In this document: positions 52,880-61,701 of the stretch, in pieces
Layout: every line of letters begins with the position of its first letter
Numbering within the stretch: the stretch's first letter is position 1
Made by a program: the position numbers and the translations under genes
Notes under the pieces: generated by a model
What the model was told of the DNA's origin: nothing
What the model saw: the letters and a program-made list of their open reading frames with translations, nothing else
The model's database searches: none
NCBI RefSeq assembly: GCF_016863335.1
Contig: NZ_BOOR01000007.1
Span: 1 to 64,000 of the forward strand
Length of the DNA: 64,000 nt
Direction: 5' to 3'
Source: Planotetraspora thailandica
GTDB taxonomy: Bacteria; Actinomycetota; Actinomycetes; Streptosporangiales; Streptosporangiaceae

Positions 52880-53845
52880 ATGTCGGAGCCGGTGATCGAT
52901 CCCGATGTTCCCGAGCGGGAGAGGAAACTCCTCCTGGGCGACCCGGAGGCGCTCGGCTCGCGCGGTGTTCCAGCCCGCAGGCCGTGGTTCGGCGGCCGCA
53001 CGTGGCAGGACGCGGGCGTCTGCCTGCTGCACGCCCCCATGTGGACGCTGCTGCCGGGGCTGATGGGCTGGTTCTACGGCGGGCGTGTACGGCTTGCCGG
53101 CCTGGCCGTACAGGCCGGTGTGGTGGCACTCGCGGTGGCCGCGGCCGCGGCAGGGCCTGGACTGGGCGCGTTCTTCGTCGCGGCCGGGTGGGCCATGCCC
53201 GTCACCTTCGGGGTTCTCCTGTGGCGGTGCGGCGAAGGACCGGCGGCTCGGCTCGCGCGGAAGCTCCGGGGGAGATACGTGCGTCCCGACGACCTCACCG
53301 AGACTGCGGCGGGCCTGCTGCGCCGGGCTCAGACGGCCGCGGCGGCCGTGCTCGAGTCCGAGGTGAACAGGACCGGCCTGCTCGACGACGTCCGCAACGC
53401 GGTGACGTTGCCCGCCCAGGTGTGGGAAGTCGCGTCCGTGCTCGTCCGGGTGGACACGTTGCGGCGCGAGCACGAGGCCGTGACCGACCGGGAGCATCGG
53501 CGGATCGCCGAGATGCTGGACGCGCAGGCGGATGCGCTCGACCTCGCCACCGAGTCGGTGACCCGGCGGGTCTGCGCGCTCGAGGACTACGCGGCCATGG
53601 TGCGCGGCGCGGACGACGCGTTGCGGCAGTGGGAGACGGTGCAGCGGTTGACCGCGCGGAGCGACGAGTATCGGGATCTGCTCGCCAGGACCGTCCGGGA
53701 CGAGCTCGCGATCGCCCAGATCACCGAGCTGACCGAAGAGGCACGCCGGGTCGAGGAGGCGTTGCGCGCCAGCGTGAAGCGGGCGCGCAAGGCCGGGCTC
53801 GCCCTGTCTCCGAACCTGGCGCCGAACCTCGCGGAGGCGAGCTGA
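52880..53845 (+). CDS. Two-membrane-segment protein with a long helical domain
   Basis: A 321-residue protein. Two hydrophobic segments (about residues 47-63 and 74-112, LLHAPMWTLLPGLMGWFYGG and AGVVALAVAAAAAGPGLGAF) are followed by a long helical cytoplasmic domain rich in Glu/Arg heptads (TLRREHEAVTDREHRRIAEM, EDYAAMVRGADDALRQWETV). It ends by overlapping the next start (TGATG). ATG 52880 is chosen as the first Met before the hydrophobic part. No family is recognised. Confidence 0.6.
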   Translation: MSEPVIDPDVPERERKLLLGDPEALGSRGVPARRPWFGGRTWQDAGVCLLHAPMWTLLPGLMGWFYGGRVRLAGLAVQAGVVALAVAAAAAGPGLGAFFVAAGWAMPVTFGVLLWRCGEGPAARLARKLRGRYVRPDDLTETAAGLLRRAQTAAAAVLESEVNRTGLLDDVRNAVTLPAQVWEVASVLVRVDTLRREHEAVTDREHRRIAEMLDAQADALDLATESVTRRVCALEDYAAMVRGADDALRQWETVQRLTARSDEYRDLLARTVRDELAIAQITELTEEARRVEEALRASVKRARKAGLALSPNLAPNLAEAS

Positions 53846-54831
53846 TGGCGTTGTCGCGGCAAGGGCGGCGGATCACCGGTCCCGTGCCCCGCTGGGCCGG
53901 TGGCCTCGGCGCATTCATCCTGTTCGTCTATTTCGCCGCTTTCACCCTTTATGACGGGAGCTCCGCCCAGCCGGCGCAGGTCAGATATATCGTCGCGGTC
54001 CAAGGGCTCGCGGATGTCGAGATGACCTCGCCGGGCGGACGATTGAAGCGGACCCGCACGGACGGCCTCTTCGAAGACTTCGTCTTCCACGACGGCGACA
54101 AGGTGTCGGTCACCGCCAGGGGGGTGGGCGGGATCCTGGTGACCTGTCGCCTGGAGGTCGACGGGAGTGCCGTCGCCCAGTTCACCGGCCCGTACGCGGC
54201 ATGTGGCGGCAAGGTCGGCGACCCCGCCAGCTACATGCCCCCGCCGATGAGCGGCCCGGGCAACGACTACGCCCAGGCCGGCGACCGCATGGAACTGCCC
54301 CGATATTCCGGCAGGTCGTCCCTTGTCGCCGGACGGTCGACCGACCGTGCGGCAGGCATCTCGTACGCCCGTCTCGGCGGGGGCTGGGACACCCCGCCCA
54401 GAGAGGGCCAGTCGAGCGTGCCTGGAAGCGTGCTCACGCTCCGCCAGGAGTCCCGGCCTGAGCGAGGGTGGTTCGCCTTCTACGGCTCGGGCCGCATGAA
54501 CCCGGACCTGCTCTATCGCTATACCGGCGAGAACCGGCTCTTCCAAGCGGCGTTGGCTGAGATGGACACCTATACGACCTGGACGGATGTCACCTATCAG
54601 GACATCGTCTCAGCGCCCCTGACCGTCGACGGCCGTGAGGCCTGGGTCATCACCAGGCAGGAGACCTTCAGCCCCAAGGCGAGCACCAACATACGCACCA
54701 TTCTGCTCACCATGGTCATGATCGACACGGGGCTGGGACGCCCGGTCTATTTCTTCGTCAGCATGCCGGATCCGGCGCAGGACTACCTGCCCGACGTGAA
54801 CCGCCTGATCTCCTCCATCCGTGTTTTGTGA
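53845..54831 (+). CDS. Membrane-anchored exported protein
   Basis: A 328-residue protein from ATG 53845, coupled to the preceding gene by TGATG. The N-terminal membrane segment (about residues 16-36, RWAGGLGAFILFVYFAAFTL) leads to an exported domain with two Cys (VTCRLEVDG and YAACGGK) that could form a disulfide. The last third (YFFVSMPDPAQDYLPDVNRL) resembles the second protein of the block in style and may be a shared fold. Function unknown. Confidence 0.65.
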   Translation: MALSRQGRRITGPVPRWAGGLGAFILFVYFAAFTLYDGSSAQPAQVRYIVAVQGLADVEMTSPGGRLKRTRTDGLFEDFVFHDGDKVSVTARGVGGILVTCRLEVDGSAVAQFTGPYAACGGKVGDPASYMPPPMSGPGNDYAQAGDRMELPRYSGRSSLVAGRSTDRAAGISYARLGGGWDTPPREGQSSVPGSVLTLRQESRPERGWFAFYGSGRMNPDLLYRYTGENRLFQAALAEMDTYTTWTDVTYQDIVSAPLTVDGREAWVITRQETFSPKASTNIRTILLTMVMIDTGLGRPVYFFVSMPDPAQDYLPDVNRLISSIRVL

Positions 54832-54916
54832 GCTCATTCATCAACGACAGCGGCGGGTGCGTGTTCGCGCTTGACCACTGTGCCGTGCACGCCACCGGAT
54901 CCGGCTGATCCCTGTC

Positions 54917-54922
54917 TAGACT
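54917..54922 (+). promoter_or_regulatory. -10 box of a probable leaderless transcript
   Basis: TAGACT lies six bases before the GTG start of the gene at 54929, which has no ribosome binding site. This spacing puts transcription start on the start codon. The -35 is weak. Confidence 0.4.
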
Positions 54923-54928
54923 GCCGCC

Positions 54929-56020
54929 GTGGCATCCCCCCAGTTACCAGTGCACGCCGCCGTCGACGCCGTCGAGGCGGCGATCGCCGCACGGAAGACG
55001 TCGTTGCTGGAAGCGGCCTACCGTGATCTGTCGTCGATCCCCAAGAGCGAGCTGGCAGGGCACTCGGCTGAGATCGCCCCGCGCCTGGCCGGGCTGTTGT
55101 CCGAGATGCCGGAATGGCATGCGGCCGTCTACGCAGTGCTGGTGGGCGCGCTCGTCGAGTGGAACGCCGACGCGGCGGCCTGTGCGCCTCACATCCTCAG
55201 AGGTCTGCAGGAGAGTTTGGAGCGCGCGCTCGAGTTCGCCCGGCTGTGGAGAGAGAGGTTCGGCGACGACGAGGACCTGCCGGACCCGGCGGAAATGCCC
55301 AGCGAGGAGTTGCAGGCCGAACTCGGACCCGACTACGGGACGGTGTGGCACGCCCTCTACTTCGGATGGCTAACCCTCCACAGGTGGGAGATGGCCGCAG
55401 TCGCGGTGCTGGCGGATCCCGGCGTGCGCCGGACGCTGGCGAACCGCAGCGAGCTGGTCGAACTGACCGAACGGATCGAGCCGGACTACGGCGATCTCCA
55501 GTGTGTGCAGCGAGCGCTGTTGTTGCTCGACGAGGAACCGCTGCTGGTTCTGGACCGCGCTTCCCGGCGAGGGTTTCGGATGCGCATGAGCGGGATCAGC
55601 GGTAACTACCAGCTCCAGACCCTCCTCGCCGGCGTCCTCATCGGTGGCGGGCATCTGCCCGGCGAAGCTCCGAGCCCCGAAGCCGTCGCGATGTGTGGCG
55701 ACGCGAAGATCGACATGGACAACTTGGACGCGCTGCCGCATGCGCTCGAATGCTTCAACTTCGCCGAACCCTCTGGCCGCTGGATTTGGAGCGCCACTAC
55801 CCCCAGCCGGATCCCCGTCGTCGACGGCATCCGCCAGCTCGTGCTCGACCCGCCGGTGTTCCGTCATCACTACCAAGCCGTGCGATTTCTTCCGCGTGTT
55901 CCCGGGCGCCTAGTAATCGAAGCGGTCCTGGAACCAGATGAAACCGCGCCCTACTTCGCCAAGGTCCAGGAGCTGATGTCGTGGGAGGAGGCCGGCCGCC
56001 TCGCCGCGGACGGATACTGA
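54929..56020 (+). CDS. Unknown helical protein
   Basis: A 363-residue soluble protein starting at GTG 54929. Its first two thirds are helical and acidic (PSEELQAELGPDYGTVWHAL, then LVELTERIEPDYGDLQCVQR), perhaps repeats of a helical hairpin type. No motif is recognised. It lacks a ribosome binding site, and the -10 box upstream suggests a leaderless mRNA. A hairpin 50 bases after the stop may end the transcript. Confidence 0.65.
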   Translation: MASPQLPVHAAVDAVEAAIAARKTSLLEAAYRDLSSIPKSELAGHSAEIAPRLAGLLSEMPEWHAAVYAVLVGALVEWNADAAACAPHILRGLQESLERALEFARLWRERFGDDEDLPDPAEMPSEELQAELGPDYGTVWHALYFGWLTLHRWEMAAVAVLADPGVRRTLANRSELVELTERIEPDYGDLQCVQRALLLLDEEPLLVLDRASRRGFRMRMSGISGNYQLQTLLAGVLIGGGHLPGEAPSPEAVAMCGDAKIDMDNLDALPHALECFNFAEPSGRWIWSATTPSRIPVVDGIRQLVLDPPVFRHHYQAVRFLPRVPGRLVIEAVLEPDETAPYFAKVQELMSWEEAGRLAADGY

Positions 56021-56069
56021 CCAGGTCTCTGATGCCGTCCGGTCGTGGGCTCGCCGAGGAACGGCCGGA

Positions 56070-56092
56070 GATGGGCGGGAAACCCGCCCATC
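56070..56092. terminator. Hairpin terminator
   Basis: A ten-base perfect stem (GATGGGCGGG with CCCGCCCATC) with a three-base loop, 50 bases past the stop at 56020 and 14 bases past the end of the DUF574 pseudogene. No U tract follows, but actinobacterial terminators often lack one. Confidence 0.55.
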
Positions 56093-56105
56093 GCGGCCCG
56101 GACTG

Positions 56106-56392
56106 CTAAAACGCTCGTTTTGGCGGCAGGCCGACCTCGGCGTCCTTGACCAGGTAGCGCATGACCCGGCGGAGGAACGCGCGGTTGTCGACCGCGTTGC
56201 GCCTGCTCTCCCAGCCGGGCCCCATCAGCTTCTTCAACTGCTCCCCGACCGCCCAGTCCACGGCGAAGTGGTCCTTGCCCCCAGCATGTAGTCGTACACC
56301 CGGGCGATGCTCGGCCTGCTGAGATCGAGACCGGTCGGAACGCGCCCCTCGTCGTCATCTCCCCAGCTCAGGTCATGCGCTCGCGAGGACAT
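56106..56392 (-). pseudogene. Truncated and frameshifted DUF574 SAM-methyltransferase
   Basis: Reading the minus strand from ATG 56392 (GGGAG site) gives the DUF574 start LDLSRPSIARVYDYMLG. At a run of five C (56278-56282 on the plus strand) the frame breaks; adding one base restores the family sequence GKDHFAVDWAVGEQLKKL and NRAFLRRVMRYLV. A stop follows at 56106-56108, where intact members (about 270 residues) continue into the AdoMet fold, so most of the gene is missing. The break coincides with the small palindrome AAAACGCTCGTTTT (56108-56121). The single-base change could be a sequencing error, but the truncation is real. Confidence 0.75.
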
Positions 56393-56565
56393 GGGCTCCC
56401 TTTGCGTGTTGGTTGCTTCTACAACCCGACACTTGTCGATCGCATTCCGTCACTCTACAGTTTTGTTGCGTATCGTGAAATAAGCGGGTCAGATGGGGAG
56501 TTTCCGACCCGCACCACGCTGCCTGCTGCGCGGCGGCGTCGCCCTGCGACGAAAGGCGGGGAAGA

Positions 56566-57201
56566 TCAGCCGGCCGGAATCACCATGGGCAGGTCGTGCA
56601 GAATACGCAGGCTGGTGATCTGCCATTCGTCATGGTCGCGGTGCAGGCTGGCGTCGTAGTAGCCCGCCTCGTATGGCTTGATGGTGCCCTGCACCCCGGC
56701 CGTACCGGAGGGCCAGCCTCCGTCAGGCTCCTGGGTGCCCTGAACGGCGTAGGTGATGAACTGAACGTTCAGGTGCGCCGTGTCGCCCTTGACCGAGACG
56801 ACCGGGTCGCTGGTGACGTGGTGCTCCGAGCCGAGCACCGGCAGGGGCGCCTGGAGGTGGGTCACCGCGTTGTCGATGGCGTCCCGGCCGACGATAGGCG
56901 CCCCGACGGCCTCGTAGCGGCCCTTGGCGTTCTTCGCGTAGATCTCCACCTTGCCCTTCGAGGTGAAGAGCTTGGACAGGGACGCGCCGTCCCGGTGGTC
57001 GGTGTCCCGGACGTAGCTGGCCAGGGTCTGCTGGACCTGCCAGGTGGCGTCCGGCGCGGAAGCCGTACGGGAGGCCGGTGCCTCATTGGTGGCGGCCTCG
57101 GCGGTGCCGAAACCGGCGACGGCGAGGACGAGGGCTCCCGCGACGAGGAGGCTGGTCCGCGCGGTGGACAGGCCACGGCGCCGGGTGGTGTGTGTGTTCA
57201 T
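56566..57201 (-). CDS. Exported NTF2-like (SnoaL-like) protein
   Basis: A 211-residue protein with an N-terminal signal (RRRGLSTARTSLLVAGALVL, cleavage near AEA-AT at about residue 36). The mature part is an NTF2-like cone fold with the pattern LASYVRDTDHRDGASLSKLF, SEHHVTSDPVVSVKGDTAHL and YYDASLHRDHDEWQITSLRI. It is clearly paralogous to the cytoplasmic protein at 58233-58721. NTF2-like proteins include polyketide cyclases, isomerases and ligand binders; the role is unknown. It is separated by 110 bases from the oxidoreductase gene upstream. Confidence 0.8.
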   Translation of the reverse strand: MNTHTTRRRGLSTARTSLLVAGALVLAVAGFGTAEAATNEAPASRTASAPDATWQVQQTLASYVRDTDHRDGASLSKLFTSKGKVEIYAKNAKGRYEAVGAPIVGRDAIDNAVTHLQAPLPVLGSEHHVTSDPVVSVKGDTAHLNVQFITYAVQGTQEPDGGWPSGTAGVQGTIKPYEAGYYDASLHRDHDEWQITSLRILHDLPMVIPAG

Positions 57202-57312
57202 GGTTTCCGTTCTCTCAGATAGGGCCCACGGTCAGGAGCCCGTGAGCCGGGCCGTGATCGGCCGCTTCGGTCCGCGGCGGCGCTGTGCGCACGCCCACGG
57301 CCATGGGGGTCG

Positions 57313-58233
57313 TCAGGCGATCTCGACGACGATCTTGCCGGGCATGCCGGTGGACAAAGCGCGCTGTGCGTCTGCCGCGCGCTCCAGGGGGTAGGTGGCT
57401 GCGACCCGTACGTGGAGTTCGCCGGCCTCGGCGAACTCGACCAGGGCGGCGAGATCGGCGGAATCAAGGCGGCAGAAGACCGGGGTGACGCCCGGCACAC
57501 CGACCTCGGTGATGGAGGCCACCCGGGCGCCGGGGCGGGCGGCACCCGCCGTCGCGGCGAGCACGCCGCCGCCGACGCAGTCGAGGACCACGTCCGCCCC
57601 TTCCGGAGCGAGGTCCCGGACGCGGTTCGCAGTCCCTTCGCCGTAAGCGACCGGTTCGGCGCCGAGCGACACCAGGTAGTCGTGGTTGCGCGGGGAGGCG
57701 GTGCCGATGACACGAACTCCGCGCGATCGGGCGATCTGGACGGCGAGGGAGCCGACCCCGCCGGCCGCTCCGTGCACGAGCATGGTCTCCCCGGGCTGAA
57801 CGTCCAGGGTGTGCACGACGGCCTGGTAGGCGGTCAGTCCGGCCAGCGGCAGCCCCGCGGCCTCGGCGAAGTCCATGGTGCGCGGCTTGCGCACAAGGGT
57901 GCGCACGTCGGCGGAGACCAGTTCGGCCAGTCCTCCGTGGGCCCGCTGCACGTCGCCGCGGATGTAGCCGATGACCTCGTCGCCGGGGGCGAACTCCGGG
58001 GTGGCGAGGCCGGGGCGCACCACCACGCCGGCGATGTCCCAACCGGGGATGACCGGGAAGTACGTCTCGACAGCGCCGTCAAGCGCCCCGGCCTGCAACG
58101 CAAGGTCGGCGGGATTGAGCGCGGCCGCCCGCACCCGTATCAGGACCGAGTCGACGTGGGTTTTGGGCTCCGGCAGCTCGGTGAGCTCCAGGACCTCTGG
58201 GCCGCCGTAGCGGCGGTAGACGATCGCCTTCAT
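57313..58233 (-). CDS. NADP-dependent zinc-type alcohol dehydrogenase/quinone oxidoreductase
   Basis: A 306-residue MDR-family reductase of the zinc-independent quinone oxidoreductase type. The N-terminal GroES-like fold has YGGPEVLELTELPEPKTHVD, and the Rossmann fold has VHGAAGGVGSLAVQIARSRG. Structural-zinc Cys are absent. It would reduce quinones or enones with NADPH. ATG 58233 overlaps the upstream NTF2-like stop by one base (TGATG), so both are made from one mRNA. A second NTF2-like paralogue follows downstream. Confidence 0.88.
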   Translation of the reverse strand: MKAIVYRRYGGPEVLELTELPEPKTHVDSVLIRVRAAALNPADLALQAGALDGAVETYFPVIPGWDIAGVVVRPGLATPEFAPGDEVIGYIRGDVQRAHGGLAELVSADVRTLVRKPRTMDFAEAAGLPLAGLTAYQAVVHTLDVQPGETMLVHGAAGGVGSLAVQIARSRGVRVIGTASPRNHDYLVSLGAEPVAYGEGTANRVRDLAPEGADVVLDCVGGGVLAATAGAARPGARVASITEVGVPGVTPVFCRLDSADLAALVEFAEAGELHVRVAATYPLERAADAQRALSTGMPGKIVVEIA

Positions 58234-58721
58234 CAGGCACCCGGGACGGCGATCGGCATGTCCAAGAGGACGTCGTGCTTAACGATCTTCCACTCACCGT
58301 CGATCTGGCGCAGATCGGTGTCGTAGTACCCGGATTCGATCGGCCGCACGGTGCCCTGCGCGCCGAAGACCCCGGCGGGCCAGCCGTCAGCCGGGCGTGC
58401 CGTGGTGCGCACCTCGAAGACGACGAACTGGGCGTTCATATGGGCGCTGTCGCCGTCGACCTCGATGATGTGGTCGGAGGTGGTGTGGTGGCTGGAACCG
58501 CCTTCCGGGTGCGGCGCCATGAAGTTCGTGACCGCGTACTCCACGCCCGCCCCGCCGACCAGTGGCTCACCGAACGGCTCGTAGCTGTCCGGTCCCCGCT
58601 TGACGTAGATCTGCACGACTGCCTCGTCGGTGAACAAGGCACCCTGTGCCTTGCCATCACGCCGGTCCGTCGCGCGGACGTAGCGGGCCAGGACCTCTTG
58701 GACCTTTCGCTCATCGCTCAT
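58233..58721 (-). CDS. Cytoplasmic NTF2-like (SnoaL-like) protein
   Basis: A 162-residue NTF2-like protein. Key stretches LARYVRATDRRDGKAQGALF, SSHHTTSDHIIEVDGDSAHM and GYYDTDLRQIDGEWKIVKHD match the exported paralogue at 56566-57201 position by position. It has no signal peptide. ATG 58721 has AGGA eight bases upstream; the frame to 58802 is longer but unsupported. It is coupled to the oxidoreductase gene by TGATG, which suggests a shared substrate. Confidence 0.82.
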   Translation of the reverse strand: MSDERKVQEVLARYVRATDRRDGKAQGALFTDEAVVQIYVKRGPDSYEPFGEPLVGGAGVEYAVTNFMAPHPEGGSSHHTTSDHIIEVDGDSAHMNAQFVVFEVRTTARPADGWPAGVFGAQGTVRPIESGYYDTDLRQIDGEWKIVKHDVLLDMPIAVPGA

Positions 58722-58802
58722 AGGGCACTTCCTCATCAGTTCTTTCGAGACGCACCAAGGACTCCGCAGTGGTGTCCTGTCCCCCAGCCCACCAGATGGC
58801 AC

Positions 58803-59129
58803 GGCTCAAGAGCTATGAGCGTTTGAGTACCCAGCGATACTCCGAGGGTATGGATCAGCCGGGGATCTCCGGGAACTCGTCGGGCTCGCTCCCCTACGGC
58901 AGCCGCCGGGAGGGCGAGCCTCCCGGCGGCTGTACGCCGTCCCCCGACGGCGACTCAGGGGTTGGTGTTGATGGTCATCGTCGAGGTGGTGTTCCTGACG
59001 GAACCTCCAGAGCTGTAGCGACTAGGGAAGCGCGGAGGAGCTGAAGGCCCGGCGCTCTGGTCGCTGCCATCAGGGGCAAAGTAGCTCTGCGTGATCGTTG
59101 TTCGGCTAGCTCGTAGGCTGGATGGTCGG
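58803..59129. other. Intergenic region with a strong hairpin
   Basis: About 330 bases without a convincing gene. The only clear structure is the hairpin at 58900-58932. The rest borders the IS remnant. Confidence 0.5.
58900..58932. terminator. Strong hairpin, possible terminator
   Basis: Perfect 14-base arms (CAGCCGCCGGGAGG and CCTCCCGGCGGCTG) with a five-base loop. No U tract is seen on either side. It lies between the NTF2-like operon start and the IS remnant. It might end transcripts from the IS side. Confidence 0.55.
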
Positions 59130-59335
59130 TCACGTCCACGGGAGTGGTGTATGAGTTGACCTTCGCGTGATCCTGTTTCTGCAGGTTAAGCGGTGAGTGT
59201 TCTGCGGGATCGGGTTCTGGGCCGATGTGTCGACTGGCACGAGTCGGATGCGGGCTTTGGCGAGGATGTCCAGGCCCATGTAGCGGCGGGCTTCGCTCCA
59301 TTCGTCGGTCTGCTCGGCCAGGACTGCTCGCCGAT
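59130..59335 (-). pseudogene. C-terminal fragment of an IS256-family transposase
   Basis: On the minus strand the frame reads AVLAEQTDEWSEARRYMGLD then ILAKAR, which is the usual C-terminal end of IS256/Mutator transposases (EQxDEWAExRRYLGLExL). The remaining downstream residues are not conserved. Everything upstream, including the DDE residues, is missing. The fragment abuts the IS5-like piece head-on near 59335. Confidence 0.65.
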
Positions 59336-59690
59336 CCGGATCGCCCGCTGGGGCCCGGGCCGGCCTCGCAAGCGACCGGCGCGGGTCCTGGCGGATAAGG
59401 CGTACTCCTCCCGTGGTAACCGCGCCTACCTGCGCAGGCGCGGTATCAAGGCGGTCATCCCGATCAAGAAGGATCAACAAGCCAACCGGCTCAAGCGGGG
59501 CAGCGCCGGCGGGCGTCCGCCCGGCTTCGACGCCGAGTGGTACACCGAGCGCAACACCATCGAGCGGTGTTTCGGCAAGCTGAAGAGTCACCGGGCCGTC
59601 GCCCTGAGAACCGACAAACGCCAACTCATCTACCAGGGCACCATCGACGTCGCCTCGATCAGGATCTGGCTCCGCACCCCAAATCCATGA
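59336..59690 (+). pseudogene. C-terminal fragment of an IS5-family transposase
   Basis: The plus strand encodes WGPGRPRKRPARVLADKAYS, NRAYLRRRGIKAVIPIKK and ERNTIERCFGKLKSHRAVAL, the C-terminal part of a DDE transposase of the IS5/IS4 type with the second Asp (VLADKAY) and final Glu (TIERCF). The first catalytic Asp and the N-terminal half are absent. The open frame extends back to 59193 only by running antisense through the IS256 fragment. Non-functional remnant. Confidence 0.75.
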
Positions 59691-59745
59691 TCCGCGGGAC
59701 ACGCCTTAGATCCAGATTGTTCGACGACCGAGCCGTACCCGGGAT

Positions 59746-61422
59746 CTACTTGCCGGCAGAGTCTGGGTTCGTGCTGCTTTCAAAGGCGGAGGCGTCCATG
59801 AGTGTGGCTCGCCCGCGCGGGACGACGAAGGACTTGTCCAGATCTTGCTGGTCGGTGGGACGGCCGACGAACGGCACCAGCCAATAATCGGCCTTCACTC
59901 GCTCACGGTTGATGTCCAGGATCATGTAACCGTTGAGCGTGTTGAGGTACTTGATGTGGGGGTTGGGGTTGGCGGCGGCGTTGGCCTGGTGCGAGGCCAG
60001 CATCCGCTCCGGCGTGGTCTGCGCCGTGGCGGATTCCGGTTCCGGGTCACCGGCGGAGCTGATCGACGGTGTCACGAATTCCACGGCGACAGCGCCGCGG
60101 CTCGTGGCCGGGTCGTAGGCCTCCGGGTTGTTGGGGTCGCGGGTGACCTCCATGGCGAGCGCCGCGTGGACGTCGCCGGTGACGATGACGACGTCTTTGA
60201 CGTGGTGCTTTTCGAGTGCATCGAAGACGCGGTCACGGGCGGGGTTGTAACCGTCCCACTGGTCGGGATTGGCGTAAACGCTCGCGTTGGTGGCATTGGG
60301 CGCGCCGACGAACTTGTACTGGGAGAACATGACCTGGTTGCCGATGATGCGCCAGGCGGCGGTGCTGTCGCGCAGCGAGTCGAAGAACCACTGCTCCTGG
60401 GTTTCGCCGAGGATCTGGCGCGTGGGGTCGGCGAAGGCGCCGGTCTGCGTGAAGCTGTCCACGTGCCATGCGGCTTGTTCGTCCCGTCCGATCCGGCGCG
60501 TGTCGAGCATGATGAGATCGACGAGGTTGCCGAACGAGAAGCTGCGGTAGATGCGCTCGGGGTTGTGCGGCTCGGGCGACCTGATGGGCAGCCACTCCAG
60601 CGCGGCCTGTCGGGCGGCGAGCTTCCTGGCCGAGAACGGTCCGTCCTCCGCCTCGTCCTGATTCTTGGGGTCGGCGCCGTCGCGCCACGTCCCGTCGCAC
60701 GTCTCGTGATCGTCCCAGACCCAGATCATGGGGTGGTGGCGATGCATTTCGGCCAGGTTCGCGTCCAGCCTTTGGGACGCATACCGACCGCGGTACTCGT
60801 CAAGGGTGCGGACCTCGACGGGCGGGACGGCAGGGCGCACCTTGTCCTGCTTGCCGCCCTCGTAGATGTAGTCGCCGAGGTGCACGACGGCATCGATGTC
60901 GTCGCGCTCGGCGATGCGCCCGTAGGCGTTGTACAGCCCCTGCGTGTAGTCCGCGCAGGTGACGATCGCCAACCGCAGGGAGTCGGGTGATCCTTTCGGT
61001 GCCGTACGAGTGCGCCCCACCAGTGATTTGCCGCCGAACGCGGAGAAGGCGTAGTAGTAGGTCCTTCCGGGCTTGAGCCCGTCGGCGTCCACCTTCACCG
61101 TCCAGTCACGTGACGCGTCGGTGGTGGAGGTGCCTGACGCGACGACGTGCTTCAACTCGGGGTCACGAGCGACGACCCACGCGACCTCGGCATGAGTTGA
61201 CTGTGCTCCCGGAGCGGTCACACGAGTCCACAGAATGACCCGGTCGGTCAGCGGGTCACCGCTGGCCACCCCGTGCGGGAAAAGACTCGGCTGAGTAGGG
61301 ATCTGCGGCTGACCGGGCTTCTTCGACCCATCCGAATGGGCGAGTATTGCACCAGGTAGCAAGGGCACCACCCCCGCCGCCAGCGCAGATTTGAGAAGCT
61401 CTCGACGGTTCGGGTCGACCAT
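59746..61422 (-). CDS. phoD: PhoD-type alkaline phosphatase/phosphodiesterase
   Basis: A 558-residue exported enzyme with a Tat signal (NRRELLKSALAAGVVPLLPG, residues 5-24), a fibronectin-like N-terminal PhoD domain (LFPHGVASGDPLTDRVILWT) and a metal-dependent phosphatase core: CADYTQG, VHLGDYIYEGG, VWDDHETCDG, GNQVMFSQYK and VIVTGDVHAA. These carry the usual calcium/iron ligands. It releases phosphate from phosphodiesters or monoesters outside the cell under phosphate shortage. ATG 61422 follows AGGAG; the longer frame is rejected. Confidence 0.9.
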   Translation of the reverse strand: MVDPNRRELLKSALAAGVVPLLPGAILAHSDGSKKPGQPQIPTQPSLFPHGVASGDPLTDRVILWTRVTAPGAQSTHAEVAWVVARDPELKHVVASGTSTTDASRDWTVKVDADGLKPGRTYYYAFSAFGGKSLVGRTRTAPKGSPDSLRLAIVTCADYTQGLYNAYGRIAERDDIDAVVHLGDYIYEGGKQDKVRPAVPPVEVRTLDEYRGRYASQRLDANLAEMHRHHPMIWVWDDHETCDGTWRDGADPKNQDEAEDGPFSARKLAARQAALEWLPIRSPEPHNPERIYRSFSFGNLVDLIMLDTRRIGRDEQAAWHVDSFTQTGAFADPTRQILGETQEQWFFDSLRDSTAAWRIIGNQVMFSQYKFVGAPNATNASVYANPDQWDGYNPARDRVFDALEKHHVKDVVIVTGDVHAALAMEVTRDPNNPEAYDPATSRGAVAVEFVTPSISSAGDPEPESATAQTTPERMLASHQANAAANPNPHIKYLNTLNGYMILDINRERVKADYWLVPFVGRPTDQQDLDKSFVVPRGRATLMDASAFESSTNPDSAGK

Positions 61423-61701
61423 GGTGTCTCCTGGGCCCAATGCGATGCTTGGGACTGATGTGTTTATGGGTGGTTTGGTATCACCTAACCGATTGGCCGT
61501 GGCGCTGAGGGCAAGGTCTCCCCAACGACCGATGAACACCCGGCTCTTCGAGGGAAGGCCTTCGCTCCCGCGCTCGGTACCCTCGCCGAGGAAATCGAGC
61601 GTTACGGAGGTGGCGGCGCGGATGGCGGATGAGATCACGGTCGTTCCGGCGAATGAGACGCTCTGTGTCGCCGACCTCGATGATCAAGCCGGTGGGACCG
61701 G

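Noticed and set aside
55951-56358. A 135-codon minus-strand frame
   Set aside because: It crosses the DUF574 pseudogene in the wrong frame for its first part; the family sequence appears only when the frameshift is allowed for.
59193-59690. A 165-residue transposase starting at 59193
   Set aside because: The first 48 codons are antisense to an IS256-family tail; only the part after about 59336 matches IS5-type transposases.
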